DNA of 64,000 bases, from contig VXAZ01003903.1 in NCBI GenBank assembly GCA_013399875.1, positions 1-64,000 of the forward strand. Direction: 5' to 3'. Below are positions 26,411 through 40,300 of this stretch, piece after piece. This DNA comes from Gymnorhina tibicen (lineage: Eukaryota > Chordata > Aves > Passeriformes > Artamidae). Position 1 is the stretch's first letter. Every line of letters begins with the position of its first letter. Both the position numbers and the translations under genes were made by a program. The notes under the pieces were generated by a model that was not told the DNA's origin, ran no database searches, and was given only the letters and a program-made list of their open reading frames with translations.

Positions 26411-26768
26411 AATCATAGAGTCATTAAGGTTGCAAAAGACCTCCAACATCAACCAACCTTTGACCAAACAAAACCGTGACAACTAAACCTTGGCATTAAG
26501 TGTCATATCCAGTCATTTCTTGAACACTTCCAGGCATGGTGACTCCACCTCTTCCCTGGGCAGCTCATTCCAATGTCTGAACAATTTTTCAGTGAAAAAA
26601 TATTTGCTGATGTCTGACTTGAAACTCCTCTGGTGTAGCTTGTGGCCATTTCCTCTTTCCTGTCACTGGTTGCATGGGAGAAAAGGCCTACCCCCACCTG
26701 GCTATAACCTACTTCATGTAGAGAGAGATAGGGTCACACCTGAGCCTTCTTTTTTCCAGGTTAAACAA
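26411..26768 (-). mobile_element. Old CR1 LINE 3' end
   Basis: The plus strand starts AATCATAGAGTCATTAAGGT, the reverse complement of a CR1 3' end, and runs through blocks of an older CR1 sub-family: GGTGACTCCACCTCTTCCCT (near 26538), GGGCAGCTCATTCCAATGTC (near 26559), TTGTGGCCATTTCCTCTTTC (near 26640) and the CTGAGCCTTCTTTTTTCCAGG block (about 26741-26761). It covers the 3'UTR and the ORF2 C-terminal coding part. It is 5'-truncated near 26768. The sub-family differs from that at 7541 and 60951, so it represents a separate wave of insertion. Open frames at 26490-26870 and 26503-26697 are products of this element. Confidence 0.93.
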
Positions 26769-29700
26769 GAAGAGATAAGAAGAGCTTCCAAATTTTTTTA
26801 CTTTATTTTTCTTTCCATATATAAGAATTTCAGCAAAGTGAATTGCAGGATATTTTCTAAAATTTTGTAAGTAAAAGAATTCTTGAGTGATTTTAGTTTG
26901 CATTACTGTAGATACTCATGTATTTGCAGTCTTCCTTTTCTTTCTTGATATAGGAGTTATTAATATTTATACATCTGTTGAAAGTATCTAGCAAACTCTT
27001 GGGATTCTCTGAGGAGATAAATAACTTTTCTGCAAGAGGCAGAACTGCTGCTGCAAACAACATACTGACATTATTTCCACGGCTTCCTGAAGAACAGCCA
27101 GTCCCAAGATGAATCCTATTACCTGATACAAATGACGTAGTTACAGGTTGAGTGGATTACTTCATATTTCCTTAAAACAATGTAGAAATTCAGTATTCCT
27201 GAATGTACAGTCTCAGCTTTATTGATAATTCTATGAATAACTCAGCCTTATTTTTTTTGTCCTATAGTCTTTCCCAGTAAAATGAAAATATTAATATGTT
27301 GATATTTTCTTTTTTTATGTCATCAAAGTTGAAATATAGACCTTATGGTCCTGTGATTGCAGGATACATTTGCTGAAACAGTATGTCAGAAGTTAATAAA
27401 TGTGCTTGGCAAGAACGAGGAAGGTCTCCCTAGTGCAGAAATTAGCTTTCCCATGAAGATGGACAGCTAACAGAGTTGATGGTGGAGCTCAGCATAATAG
27501 TGATGATGTAGATGAGGTACATTAACCTATGTGACGAGAAGTGTTAGAGCTCTGAATGTACCTTTGAAGAGAACTGAGAACTTGTAGGCTCATATAAGTC
27601 AGACAGGGTGCAGCAGGACTTTTATCCGGTTTTGTTATACACAGCAGGAGGAAAGATGCTGTAGTTTGGAAAAAACCAAGAGTCAGTGCAAGAAGTAGTA
27701 GTTTTGTTTACAGCATTTCATGTGGGCTGATGGATGTTGGTGGACGATGGAACAGATGAAATGTTTTCCATTATTTCACTGTACCTACAGGCAGGTGCCT
27801 AGGGCTTTCATTTTAATTGTTCTACTGGAATCCATAGGTTGTATATACACCATTATACTAACGCTGATACTGAGGCAATTAACAATTAATGAAATCACTA
27901 GCCAAAGCTAAAAAAAATATAAATAAATAGTATTATAAGGGAACACAATTTAGCTTGGCTTGGTACCAAAACTTCGTATAAATAGTGTATTAATAATGTA
28001 ATACTGAAATTCAGCAATGAATAGAGAAAATATACAAAATAGAAGTGAGCAAAAATGAATAACCATTCACTCTCATAACAAGAAAGATTCAGATACACCA
28101 TTTATTAGATTGCCAGTGAGAAAACCAACCCTGAACAGATGTTTCTTTATTTGAGAGTGAGAACAGATATCTGATTTAATTGGCTGAGAACTAGAAAATA
28201 GCAAAAGACATGAGAAAAACAGAGTGAAAGGAAATACTACAATTCTTTAGAATTGTATAAAATACCTACATTTTAATTTATATTTATATTAAAATTCTGC
28301 AGTATAAAACGGGTTGTAAAGAAATTGTTACCCTGCAACCAGAGCAAAGAAAACAAATATCAACACAGCAACTTGTTTCATGTAAATAACCTGTAATTAG
28401 TAATTTTATGGTACCTTTAAAAATATGACTTTATTCTTGAGAAAATTTCCATAATTTGAAATTATTTTCATATATATTATTTATGTATTATTTCATAAAG
28501 TTGTTTTATTATTTGCTTGTTTGGGATTTTAAATCATGCTTGAATTTTTGGAACAAAATTCTATACATTACAAAACAGTCTTTTTTTTTTTTCAACACAG
28601 TTAATATTTTGACACTGGAGACTTTCCCCCCCACCTTATATTCTTAAAAACATTTGGTCCTTAAAACGTTCTGGTTTAAGATTCTGTAATTATACTGTGA
28701 AAATGTTGCAAATGTATTCTCTGCACAAAAATTTCCTCTATGCAGGCTGAAAGCAACACAAGAGAATTTGTTATAAAGATTTGGGAAAGGAGGATGCAAA
28801 CATCCCTGACCTTGAAAGAATTAGCCAGACCACAAAACAAAGAACTAGGGATGTCCTTGCACATGAAGAGCTTCCAGGTCCAATTAAGATGGGTCCCAGC
28901 CACGAGTAGTCACTAATAAAATGATTTGGGAGTAAGCAAAGCTCTGAGTCCCCTTAGAGGATAGGAATGCTGAGAAAGTTGAGAGTGTTTTTTATTTATG
29001 TCTACTGTTGTTATTAAGAGGTAATCTTACAGTAGGTTATAAGAATGGCAATAGTGTTTGTGCTAACAATAAGGTTTTTATAGTGGGGCATTTCTGAGCA
29101 GAGGTACTGCCTGGATGTAGTTCAGAGAAACTCTAAGGACCATGGGGGGATGCATGTTGCCTGAAAGAACACCTCTGAGTTTGAACACAAACACAGATTT
29201 TCCCTGTATTAAATCCTGGGAAAATTGTAAATGTATGTAAATGTCTATGTTATATATAGAAAGATATATCTGAGGAGAGTGAAATGGAGTGATTAAACTA
29301 TGAATCCAAGGCTGAATAGATGGTGTGAAAGTCCAGAGCTTCTACATGTGAAAAAACCACAGTGCTGTAAGTCAGCTATGGCTCAACTGGCTTCAAAAGA
29401 GGAAAACTACTTGCCGCAGGAAGTGCTTGGCTTTATGGTGTACAGCTATAGTGAGATGCACCTTATGGTGAGTTTCTTTCTGCAAATCTAGGTGCACTAG
29501 GGGTTAAAATTACTGAAACTCACGTGTTGGTTTCTTTAATGTTAAAAGAATTGTACTGAACTCTGCTGAGACACTTATTCACTCTGTAAATGTGCAGATA
29601 GTGAAATAATGAACCCGAGATATGATATTGTGCCTTCAGAAAAGTTTGCTTGTTCCAGTACATTTTCCCATACTTTAAGCAATAAGACTAGAAGTTCTGC

Positions 29701-32700
29701 TCTGCAGATGCTTACTTTCATGGCACATCTTAGTTTCTATACTTCTGGGCAAAGCTAAGACAAGGTCAAACTACAGCTGGACCCTTGTCTTTATGGGTAA
29801 GGCAGCAACCACCTGATTCCACTGCCTGCCAAAAATTATGGAATGCACATTTTTATTCCTGATAACTAGTGAAATTATCAACCAGTAAAGAATTTGAGTG
29901 GCTGTAAATATCTTACATGGTGAGACTGGGAGGAGAAATACAAATTTAAATTTCCATCTCTTTCACTCTCAAACTGCCACTCAACTAAATAGTAAGCAGT
30001 AAGTAATTGGCTAAAGCAGCACCCAAATTTTGTCAGCTGTGAGGGAGATGAAGCCAGAAAAGAATGGCTGCTCCTGAAGTGAGAAGCAGCAGCTGATAAC
30101 ATAAATTACTGCCATGATATTTGGATACGAGTAATCTGAGTAGACAGAATCAACTCCTTTTGAAATGCTCTAATCCCAAAAAGAAGGAAGCAATTCACCA
30201 AAAATGTGTGACAAGTGTCTGAAAGACTAGAAATAGGCTCATGTTATACAATTCTTGTATTCCATAGTCTGTTAATATTTTTAACCTAGTAAAAAGATTA
30301 ATAAGAAAAAAACCTGGCTACTTATTGGAGATTTTTGTTTGTTTATTTTATTTCACTTGCAATATCATTCTTTCTAGGTTTTGAGCACAGCATATTACTC
30401 TTTATGTAAATCAATGAAATTTTAAAAAATATTGCTGTTCCTTAACAAAGGTAAATTAAAGTATTTCATATGTGAAATACACTTCTTTTCTTGGACCACT
30501 TTACTAAAAATTAATTGTGTTTCTCAAAATAGAAACTCACTTCCTGTAGTTTGGGGCTGAATTCAGCTTAAGCTTTAAATTTTGCCACATTAAAATAGTT
30601 CTTAACTATAGTTCTGAACTATAGTCCCTTTCTGCCTCTCTGTACTACTTCTGAATGTTATAAGAAATAAGGGAAATAATTCAATAAATGCAGGTTTAAA
30701 AACAGCTGTAAGTACCTTTTAAGTATTTCAGCTGCTACTTGACTGTAAAAGGTTATCTCTTCCTGAGGAGGAGATATCAGATGTGTTTCCATCAGCTTTT
30801 CATTGGTGACTACCCATGATCCATGTGCTGGTGCAATATTTTTGAAAGTTTTCCAAAAGTGATGCTGGCTTGTGTAAAGCAAAAAAACCACATGAGAATG
30901 GCAGAAAAGTCATGGGAAATCTGTAAGGGGTTGGAAGGTCAAATGTAATTCTGCCTGCTTCCAGCTGGCTTCCCACTGTAGGCTGCTGTGAGAAAACTTC
31001 CAAGAAGGATGGAGTTTGGGACAAAACAACACTGTATGTGTAGCACACACAGGCCTTGCCATGCGTGTTCAGTGCTTCAGACTGGAACACAGATAGGAAA
31101 CAGCTGGCCCATATGGAGCAACCAACATTCTGTGTCTGACTGGCAAAAACTAATGGCCCAAAAATGTCTGTGTGAAGTCATTGTCCTATCCTGTGCGCAA
31201 ACATTGCAATGCTGATTTCTTAATTACAAAATACTCAATTTTTTCATGGTATGTATTTGGGAAATGAATAAATTGTACCTTTAGACCCCAAAACCACTGA
31301 GAAGAAATATAAAAACATGGAAATGGTTTAGTTTTGTGAAAAACTGTTACCCTTGAAGCTTTAACCTTGTTATTTGAAAAGGCTTCTATAAGAAAGGTTA
31401 TAAAAGGCCTTCAGTGTTGTTTTCATCTTTTGTTTGAAAATATAATTTACTAAATGTACAAAAGGCTGCTCAAACTTCTTGCATTGGAGCATATCTGGCT
31501 CATTTTCAATTGTACCTTGTCAGAATTGCTATCTTCTTTTAATATTTTATCAGAAATACTGTGCAAAACAATGTTTAACCACTATTGCTTACACAAGCAC
31601 CTAGTGTCCATTTTCAAGCAGACATTAATTTGAAACCCAAAGGGTTTTTGTGCGAAGTGTATTATTTCTGTAAAAGATAAATAACTCTGGAGGTGAGAAA
31701 CAGTAAATATTCCTTTACCAAGTTCATTTTAGCATCAAGTTGTTAAAACACATATTATTCTCAGAGACTGTACTGATTTCTAACAAGATTATTTTCCTTT
31801 CTGTGTGTGATATCTGGTTAAGCAGCTCCCTAGAATGAAAAGATAATATGACAAGAAAAAATGAAATACAGACTGTTTTTCATTAATTGGTTTAGTTTTT
31901 CTTCTGGAAGTTTCTTGAGACACAGAAACTTTGGAGAAGCAGGATGAAGTCAGATTATTTTTGCTATCCTCTGTTAATTGGACTTAATAATTAGGAAATT
32001 TAATGAAGCTTGTGCTTGTCTAAAACTTAGGAGGAGTCCTTGTAACTCAACAGCGAGCTAAGGGAAGTACACACTAACTAGCACTTCCATGGAAATTTGT
32101 AAGGATGTGAGAAACAGGTGACTATGCAATAAATTATTTTCTGATTCTTAGGAGAAAATAACACTGTAAGAAAGAAATAACTCTGCATTTTATATACATA
32201 CATATATATAGAAAGATATATGTATGTATAGACAAAGAATATCGCTGTTTGGGACACATTAATATTTTGTTTGTTTCATGTTTTAAAGTCTATAAGGGAT
32301 ATTGCTTTTCTTGGCTTATTCTGACAAATGTATAGCATCCCATAATGCAATTAATGAAATAACTTTCTACTGTGAAGCCATAGACATGTCATGTGTCTCC
32401 TAATGTTAAATTTTCATTAATCTTTTTCAACTTTCAATTTTTCTCCTCTATCCCATTTGCTGTTCAGACAGGTATCAGTGAAGTATTCAATTTTTTTTCT
32501 TAAGCTTATTTTTTGCTCTTAACTTAATATGGCCTGTGTACATATCCTTCAAATTAAATTTTAGGGTTTGCATCTACTATATGTGGTGATACTGGGGAGA
32601 GAATATGTTCCTCACTGGCAAATATGGTTTTCTCAGCACTCAAAATCCTGCTGTGCATATTCTGTGAACTACCCAGAAAATATCATGCCCAGGACCTGTG

Positions 32701-33049
32701 AACTTAATGAATAATCCCCTTTCATCTCCTGTGTTGTCAAATAATAAAAGTCCCCTATGCATTATGAGTCTTTGGGCACAGTATGATGCTGCGGGCCTAG
32801 AAAATATAAGCTATTTTTCTTCTGTCACTAACTACCCACCTGGGTATTATCTGAATATTATGATGACCTAGGACATTCCAAGTCATAAAAATGGCTCTTG
32901 CCACACTGGCTACATATCTGACAGAAGACTAGCAGAGGTTAAATTTCCTTAGGAAAAAAAAGAACCAACCAAACTAAAAATTGTAAACTTATACCTCATT
33001 TTATAGGCAAAGCTGTTGAAAGAACAGTACATGTTTTGTAAAATAGATC
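26769..33049. other. AT-rich intergenic DNA, no repeat family recognised
   Basis: The longest stretch of the window without an interspersed element I can name. Minor structures: a 10-bp inverted repeat with a single-base loop at 30605-30625 and a 15-bp AT-rich hairpin at 32193-32230. T-runs occur at 28581-28592. Open frames here (29300-29491, 30800-31090, 30988-31215) show no similarity I can name. Confidence 0.5.
32193..32230. repeat. Perfect 15-bp inverted repeat, AT-rich hairpin
   Basis: TATACATACATATAT at 32193-32207 is the exact reverse complement of ATATATGTATGTATA at 32216-32230, with an 8-base spacer. It is built of TATA/CATA-like simple sequence, so it may be a decayed microsatellite. 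Confidence 0.85.
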
Positions 33050-33090
33050 AGCTGTAACCTTGGTCAGTAAAAAAGACCAAGGTTACAGCT
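33050..33090. repeat. Perfect 16-bp stem hairpin with 9-base loop
   Basis: AGCTGTAACCTTGGTC at 33050-33065 is the exact reverse complement of GACCAAGGTTACAGCT at 33075-33090; the loop is AGTAAAAAA. Half of the stem pairs are G-C, so unlike the AT hairpins nearby this is not simple-sequence coincidence. No oligo-T tract follows, so there is no sign of a pol III unit. It could be a template-switch inverted duplication or an RNA hairpin; nothing tells which. Confidence 0.95.
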
Positions 33091-34278
33091 AAACTTCATT
33101 CAGAAACTTATGAGTTGTATTAATACTGACATAAGTGTTACTCAAAGGTGACTCTTCCAGAGACAGACACTTATTTAGAATAATTTAATTAGTATAATTA
33201 AAATCTCTTTAACTTCACCTCTCTGGTAGCTTTCTAAGAAAGAAGGAGGATTTGGTAGAGGGGCTTATATGTACTATTTTAACTCTGCTCATGGCTTTTT
33301 TGCAACTTCAGAAGAGTTACAATGTGCTCAGAATAGAAGGCTTTATAATTGCTTCAAAACCTGGTTAGGTTCTAGTGTTGATCGACCTGAAGTTGTTGGT
33401 TAATTCTGTTCTAGTGTGAATTGTGGTTATGTGGTTTCTTCTTTTTTTTTTTCTTCTTTTTTTCCTCTTTCATGTAAGAATACTTTCCAATGAAACATTG
33501 AAAGTTCAAGCCTGAATAAGACAGAAATTAGTGTTTCTACTCTATGCACCCCTCTTTAAATACTAAAAAGTTACAGTTAAGAATTAAAACTTTCGCAGGC
33601 CTTAAAAAATGGGCTGCTGAACAAGGCATCAGCAGGGACTTTCAAGAGTGTGTTGCTGGAATCTTGCCACTCGATGGCACTCTTTGTTCTACTGTTTGCT
33701 CGAGGCTCAACACTGTCATCCACTCAGCTCCTGAAACTCCTCCAAGCCAGCAACAACGCACAAGCCACTTTGAAGTGGTCTGCAAGATGTAAGGACAGTG
33801 GGAAGAGGAGATGTGTTTGCGAGAGTAGGAAAGGGTTTCCTTTTCGCTCTTTCCCCCGCCCCCACGTGAAGAGTCAGGAGTTGTTACTGATTCATCCTGT
33901 GGTAGGGAACTATTCTGCCCCCGCTCTGAGCCAAAGCAAATGCATAGGTCTCCCTTCTTGAGAGTCAAAATTTTTCGTTTCTTTTTGCTTATGACTGATT
34001 GACTACTGCCAGACAGAGAAGGTGAGACTTGCACATGTTCTGCTGTCTCTTAGGTTCTACAGACTAGTTTAAGTGACTTTCTGTCAGAGTACTGCTAGAG
34101 CAAATGCTTAAGCATTAAAACAAACATGAAGACAGATCTCAATCATTTCTACTTCTGAAGGAATTTGAGCATCTTTTTTCTTAATTAACAGTCCTTGTAA
34201 ACAAATACTCACTTGGATTTTGGCCTACTTCATTAACCCAGTCTAGTCTAGAGAGGAGAGCTGTGCAGGGAAACAGGA
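33091..34278. other. Intergenic DNA with a CpG-richer patch
   Basis: A 37-base homopyrimidine tract lies at 33435-33471. Between about 33590 and 33970 I count some ten CpG dinucleotides, more than in the surrounding DNA, and frames of 82 to 130 codons are open on both strands (the longest on the minus strand, 33642-34034). I recognise no protein. See findings. Confidence 0.5.
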
Positions 34279-34310
34279 GGGGAGGTGCGGGGGGGGTGGG
34301 GAGGACAGGG
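34279..34310 (+). other. G-quadruplex candidate
   Basis: Four G-runs of 4, 8, 4 and 3 residues occur in order at 34279-34282, 34289-34296, 34298-34301 and 34308-34310, with loops of 6, 1 and 6 bases. This satisfies the usual G3+N1-7 rule on the plus strand. No gene is nearby to suggest a role. Confidence 0.7.
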
Positions 34311-37300
34311 CACAATGGCATAGGATGGGACTAATAGCCCCATATGATATTATGTTGTTGTTGTTGTTTGTTGTTGTTTTTATTTTTATTTATTGTATTT
34401 TAAGATTTCACACTTCAATGCCATATCCAGTAATTCAATATAAGCCTTGAGCCTTTATTAAGGAATTGTAACCTAGAGCTTCATAACTATTTTCTTTAGA
34501 ACTGATACTAATTCTTTTTTCTGGTAACCTCTGGTTTTTATGACTTACTATAACCTTGTCAGTCAAGAAATATTGACTCTTCTGATGTTTTTCATTTTAC
34601 TGGGTCTTAGTGGAATAGAATGTGAGTAATACCATCAGATCTGAATAGTGTATGATACAAGTTGGTATGACTTGCCAAACTAAATGTGGTTATGTTGTTT
34701 TACCTACGAAGCTTTTTAAGTTAGGGACCCAATTGCTGTTTTTCAAGAAAATGGGTTTTGTGGCCCTTCTGCAATGAGTCTCAACTGCAAGTTCCATGAA
34801 TACTAATATGCAGGACCGTCTTGGAAGTATTTGTTTCCTCCTAGTACAGTCAAGTCATATGTTTATAACTGACGAAAGGGATGCTGAAACATATATCGTT
34901 AGAAATAAGCCTTTTTATTGATCTTTTGGGCTATATATATTTATGTATCTAATTTACCAGCTGCTTTGTTCTAGACATTTATTTACATGTGAAATTTCCT
35001 AAGAGTAAGGTTTGTAGTAACACATGCAGACATTTCTTATTTGTAAAAACATGCCTACGTGCCTGGTAGATATTATATAAATTATAACTTTAAATAATCG
35101 CTGTCATAAAGAACAGAGTTGGATACGGTCATATGATCTTACAGAAGTGCACTAACACAGCTTAGTAAGTGACTACCAGGACTGTGCTACTATTGAGTTG
35201 TGGTAATTCACTCTGGATGTGTCTAAGACCACCCAGCCTGCAAAATATGACACATTAGCTCAAGTGTCCTGCGGCCGTATTTAACAGTAGGAGGTGGCAA
35301 AGAGCATGCATGTAGTGGTTACTGGAGCTTAGAAGGTTACCTCATCACTATCCCTGTTTGAGCAACTTGAACTGAAAGACATTCAGTTGTGCACTCAGGT
35401 CTGAATCACAGAGAATTCTGCATCATTCAGTGGTTCAATCCAAGCCTTGAGACTTGTGATAATTACAAAAACTGGTTTATTTGGGCTAGAGAAAGATTAT
35501 GAAGTCTGAAGTTTAACTTGAGGACAAGAGGGCAAGAAGAATGGTCATTTCTCATCTTGTCAGCATGCTAAGATGACAGTGATGACAGATGATTTCCAGA
35601 CATCTTCTGGTACAACTTCACAAGAATACCTTTTCAATACTACTATCTCTTTTTAACTACAGCTGAGGGAATATGTGTTCAAACATCACTTTGAAAGTGA
35701 AAAAATTCAGCTGAACCTTGACTGACAGAGCTGTTCTGGAAAACCTTTGATGTGGCACCGTCTGTGCATTGCCAGAGAAATGTAGTTCTAGAATTATTTA
35801 TGGAAGAAACAATATCTGCATTTAGTAGATCGTTGGTAGAGCAACAGCACTCATCTTTAACTTTTTTAAGTCAGTCTCAGAAGGATTTTAGAATTTAGGA
35901 TTTTAATAATCATATAATACTGGGAGAAAGAGTCATGAGCCCTGTTGCTCTCAGATTATTAAACTCAGGAAAGAAATCTTGACACTGAGAGCAGTGGAAG
36001 TTTCATATAGGCATGAAAGCACTAATTTCACTTTGGACATTTAAGTTCTCTTCAAACTGCTTTCTTCCTTTATTTTTCTTGGTCTAGAGCATTTGATTTA
36101 CAGTTTACTGGTTAGACAAAAGTAATTCTCATGGTGGTTAAGTGTGGTTGGGTTTTTTTTGTTGTTGTTTTTGTTTTCTAATCCAGTACCTAATATGAAT
36201 GGGAATGCCTCAGGCTGTCACTGTGTAATGGATGGTGTATAATAGGCATGTGCTCTGACACTTAAAGGGAGTAAGCCTGCAAAGATTTGGGAGATGATAA
36301 TTAGCCATTGAACCACAACAGATGAGGAAAAAATACTCCAGTTTACTTATAAATTTTATTTCCAGTTTGTCCTACTGAAAGAGTAGGAAAAAAAAGCAAT
36401 AAAAACTGTGTTTCCATCTAGCCCACCTAAGCAGGTACATAATGATCAGAGCTCTAGAATAAGAGAAATGCAGTTTCAATTTAAAATTAATACCTTTTGA
36501 ATCATGAAGGTATGTTGCCATAACAGCCAATATCCTTTTACATGGAGGAACTAATCTTTACCTGCTGATCCAGCAGGGATATTTGTCACCTCCATACTAT
36601 GAGATGCTTCAATACATGAATAGTGTCTTGTATCATGACAATATTAGGCCTAACCAAACTGTAAATTAGTACTGGTAAGTTATGAGCAACACTGCATGTT
36701 ACATAATGTCTTGCTTTCAAAAAGAAAAAAATGTGTTCAGATTAACAGCAAAATTATGGATTCAAGCAGCAAACAAACATGATTCTGTTACGCCCTTTGG
36801 CAGCTGAGACCAAGTGATATAGTCAGCTCTGCCTTGCATGCCGCAAGTCACATGTTGTTTGTGACTCATTTCATTTCTACAACTGCCTCTATTGTTCTGC
36901 AGAGCACAACCGTATGAAGGGATGTCAATTGAAAAGCAAGAAACAACTACTGCATTGTTAGATGGAAAAAATAAATGTATAAGCAATTCATGCTTCTGTC
37001 TTTTATCATCTATCTCTAAAGACAATTAAATGCTCTTGGTGAGATATACTTCTCTTGTTTCTGGTGAAGAAAAGGAAGATAAATCTTACATCTTTGACTG
37101 TAGTTAAAACTATTCCCATTTTAACTTGCTTTCAGTTTGTGGAAACTGCAGGTAAAGCAGTTCTTAAGGGAAGGGAGGTGGACTGTGATTACATCTGAAT
37201 GACTAGCAGCCTTAAAAGCACTACTAATATGATGAAATAATCAATTGATATATAAAAGAGGAGTTTCTTGCTTAGTAGTTGTGGTACTGGAAAGGAAGAA

Positions 37301-40300
37301 TCACATTCCTTCTTTGCTTTCTACTAGGTGCTCTAAAGTTTTTGGCCAAAACTGAGAAGCTTGCAGAGGTGAGGCAGAAGCTCAGAATTTGGTTCAGGAT
37401 TTATGAAAGATATATCTTTCTAAAGAATTTGTCAGAACAGTATCAGCTGCTTGCTAACTTTTTTTTTACCACTTGCAGAAATGCTGCTTTTGGTTAAATG
37501 TAAATGGTGGTATGGTAGTTGACTGCCAAGATATGGTTAGGTTGCTGTTCAAATAAAAAATCTGCTTATTCAATACCTAAAGGAGAACAGTGTCAGCCTT
37601 GTCAATGTTAGTGTATGACAGATGCTAAGCTGTCATGCCTTTTGCAAGGGTGATTTTTTTGCAATAGCTGTAGGTAAATACTTTAAAAAGGGAAGTTGTA
37701 AAAATGACCACAGAGTGATCAAAAGTACTACTATTGATACAAGACTTACAGCAGCTGGGATCTATTTCTGGGAGCTGGCATGTCAGGTACTGTCTACTAT
37801 TTACTGCAGTTATTGTTATCTGTCAGGTGTCAGTAGGTGTCCTAGAAATGCTCTCTGTGTCCTGACACAACAAGCAGTGGTTTCAGAGTGCTGGGTGTCA
37901 TTTTTGCTTTCCATTACACACAGGACTGGAGGATTTAAGCTGTTCTATGGAAATACAGATAAGGCGCCACAGCAGGGCCGGGCATAAGGCTAAAGTCATC
38001 TTGGTTTGGTTCTTAAACCATGTTATAATATTTTAAGAGGGCATTTCAATACCTCAGCATATCTTTTTTATTTTAATGTTGTGTAGCCTGTCCCAGTAGG
38101 TTTGATGGTTTTTGCTAATGCTTGCATCAATGATTTTTTTCCTCCAATTTTCTTAAGTCATTTTCCAAGGTGTTTAATAACTTTACATTAAAGTGGTTAA
38201 TATTCTTATTGCCTTCTCATAACTTCCTGGTAGATATGTATTTAAAGTTGGAAAAAAGTGCTAACCAATTGGAATTTAACAATTGTGAGTAAAACACACA
38301 ATTCATATCTTGCATGGTTGACACTTGAAAAGGAAGATGATTGAATGAAAGACATACTAACATGAAGTATAAAGACATTTTGTGTTGGAATATTCTGTTT
38401 TACTAAGACCTGAAGATCTGGACCCTATTAAATTACACTCCAGTATGCATGTTTGGCATATCCAATATAACTCTTAATTTATATACTTGAATTGCTAATG
38501 AAAGTGATGTATGATAGATATTTGGCAGGATGCGTGTAATAAGGTTTAAAACTAATAAAAAACAAGCAAATACCAACAGCTGAATCTTCTCAAAAATTAT
38601 TGCTGAACAGGCTTTTTTGCACTTCTCTTCTGAAGAAGATCCTTTCCTTCTCCAGGATTTCATTTTTTTCCTAAGCTGTAAGAACTCAGAATAGCTATCT
38701 TAAAACTATTTGCCTTAAATCTTGCTGGCAAGGAATCTAAACTCTCAGACTAACATCATTAATTACCATTCTTCTAATCTGTGCGGACTTTTTAAAGATT
38801 TGAAAATATAGAGTCTTTCAGGATAGGTAGCAAGGTGTTAAATCTCAAAGGAAATATCATATGTCTGATGATCTCCGTGGGATCACAGAGGTTATATCCT
38901 GATTAGACTGCAAGGTCTTCTTGAGCAAGAGCAGATAGAATACCGTGTCCTGGGATAAAACATTAGAAAGTTCTCTCCCCTCCAGCATGGAATCAAAGTG
39001 GGTTTTTTGTATTTGAAAACTGTGTCGTAACTTCATATTTCTCCTCTACTTCAGAATCCTGTCACGTGAACCTAACTGTGTGTGATGATATGTTTCCACT
39101 TTGTTTCTGACGCTTGAAAACAGTTGTGGAAAAACTACTGAAAATCTAGGCAGGAGGTGGACATGCAAATACTATCCGGTAGGAACAACTCCCTTGGGAA
39201 TGCGAAGCGCTGTACAGAGTTATGTGAAAATAAATTTGGAATAAAAAGCAGAGCCAAGTAACAATACGGCCAAACGGACAAAATCCAGATGTTCATTTGC
39301 AACACAGCTCTCTGAGTAAGTTATAATTAGAACGTGCAGGCCAAATACATGACGAATAAAATTTATTATGGTTCTTGTCACTAAATAAAAAAATATTTCC
39401 TTTCTAAACATCCACTTATGTTCTTTATCTTGCTTGTTTCATCTATCTTCTTGCTCTTGCAAGCTCTGAAGTTGCAAGATGTCATGTTACCATGGAGTCC
39501 ACTATAGAGCACCTGAAGCTGTAGCTTTTAAAAGATAAATAGATAATAATTCTTCTGTGCACTCTTGTGACATCTTTGAATTCTGAGGTAAATAAATAAT
39601 TAAAGAGGGGAGAGAGAGAGGGGGGAGGGGGAAGGGGGAGATGGAATAAATGTCAGACCTGCTACTTCTAGCCCCCAGCCTGGTTTCTAAGCATATGAAA
39701 GCAATCTAAGCTTTCCTTTGGTTTTCTTTCTCTGGGTTACTTTTTTTTCACTAAGGATAGCTTAGTAAAAACCAGTTTTGCAAAAAACACCAAGGCAGCT
39801 TTTGAAAATATGATGCAAGTTATGGAGACAGCCTCCTTCATGTAGGGTATGTACCTAGGAGCAGTGCTGAGTAGTACAGCAATTGTATTTAGGTTATAAT
39901 TTGTAGCTAACAGATAATGTTTGCTAATAAATCAAGTGGTAAATCTGACACTTTTTTTTTTTTAATCTTCTACAGTTATATTAGCAACCTGATGCAGGTG
40001 GGGGGAGGGCACTGTGTCCACTTCATGTCCACTTCAATGAAACCCTAAGCGTCCTATGTGATATGGTTATGAAGCAGTTCTGAAGTATGATCTTGGAATC
40101 TTAGGAAAAGTTAGGGTTGAAGTGACTTCTGGAGCTATCAGCTAAAGCTCCTTTTTAAAGAAAGGCTAATTTTAGAGGTAGGTCAGGTTTTTCCGCTTGT
40201 CTTGCTAGTCTTCAGATATGGAAAATCCAAGCTTCTCTGGACCCTTGCTTTGGTGCTTAACTACTTTCATTATTTAGATGATTTTCTTTATATCCAATTA

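Noticed and set aside
37622..37987. 121-codon plus frame
   Set aside because: No domain recognised, no splice or promoter context, Cys/Ser-rich by composition.
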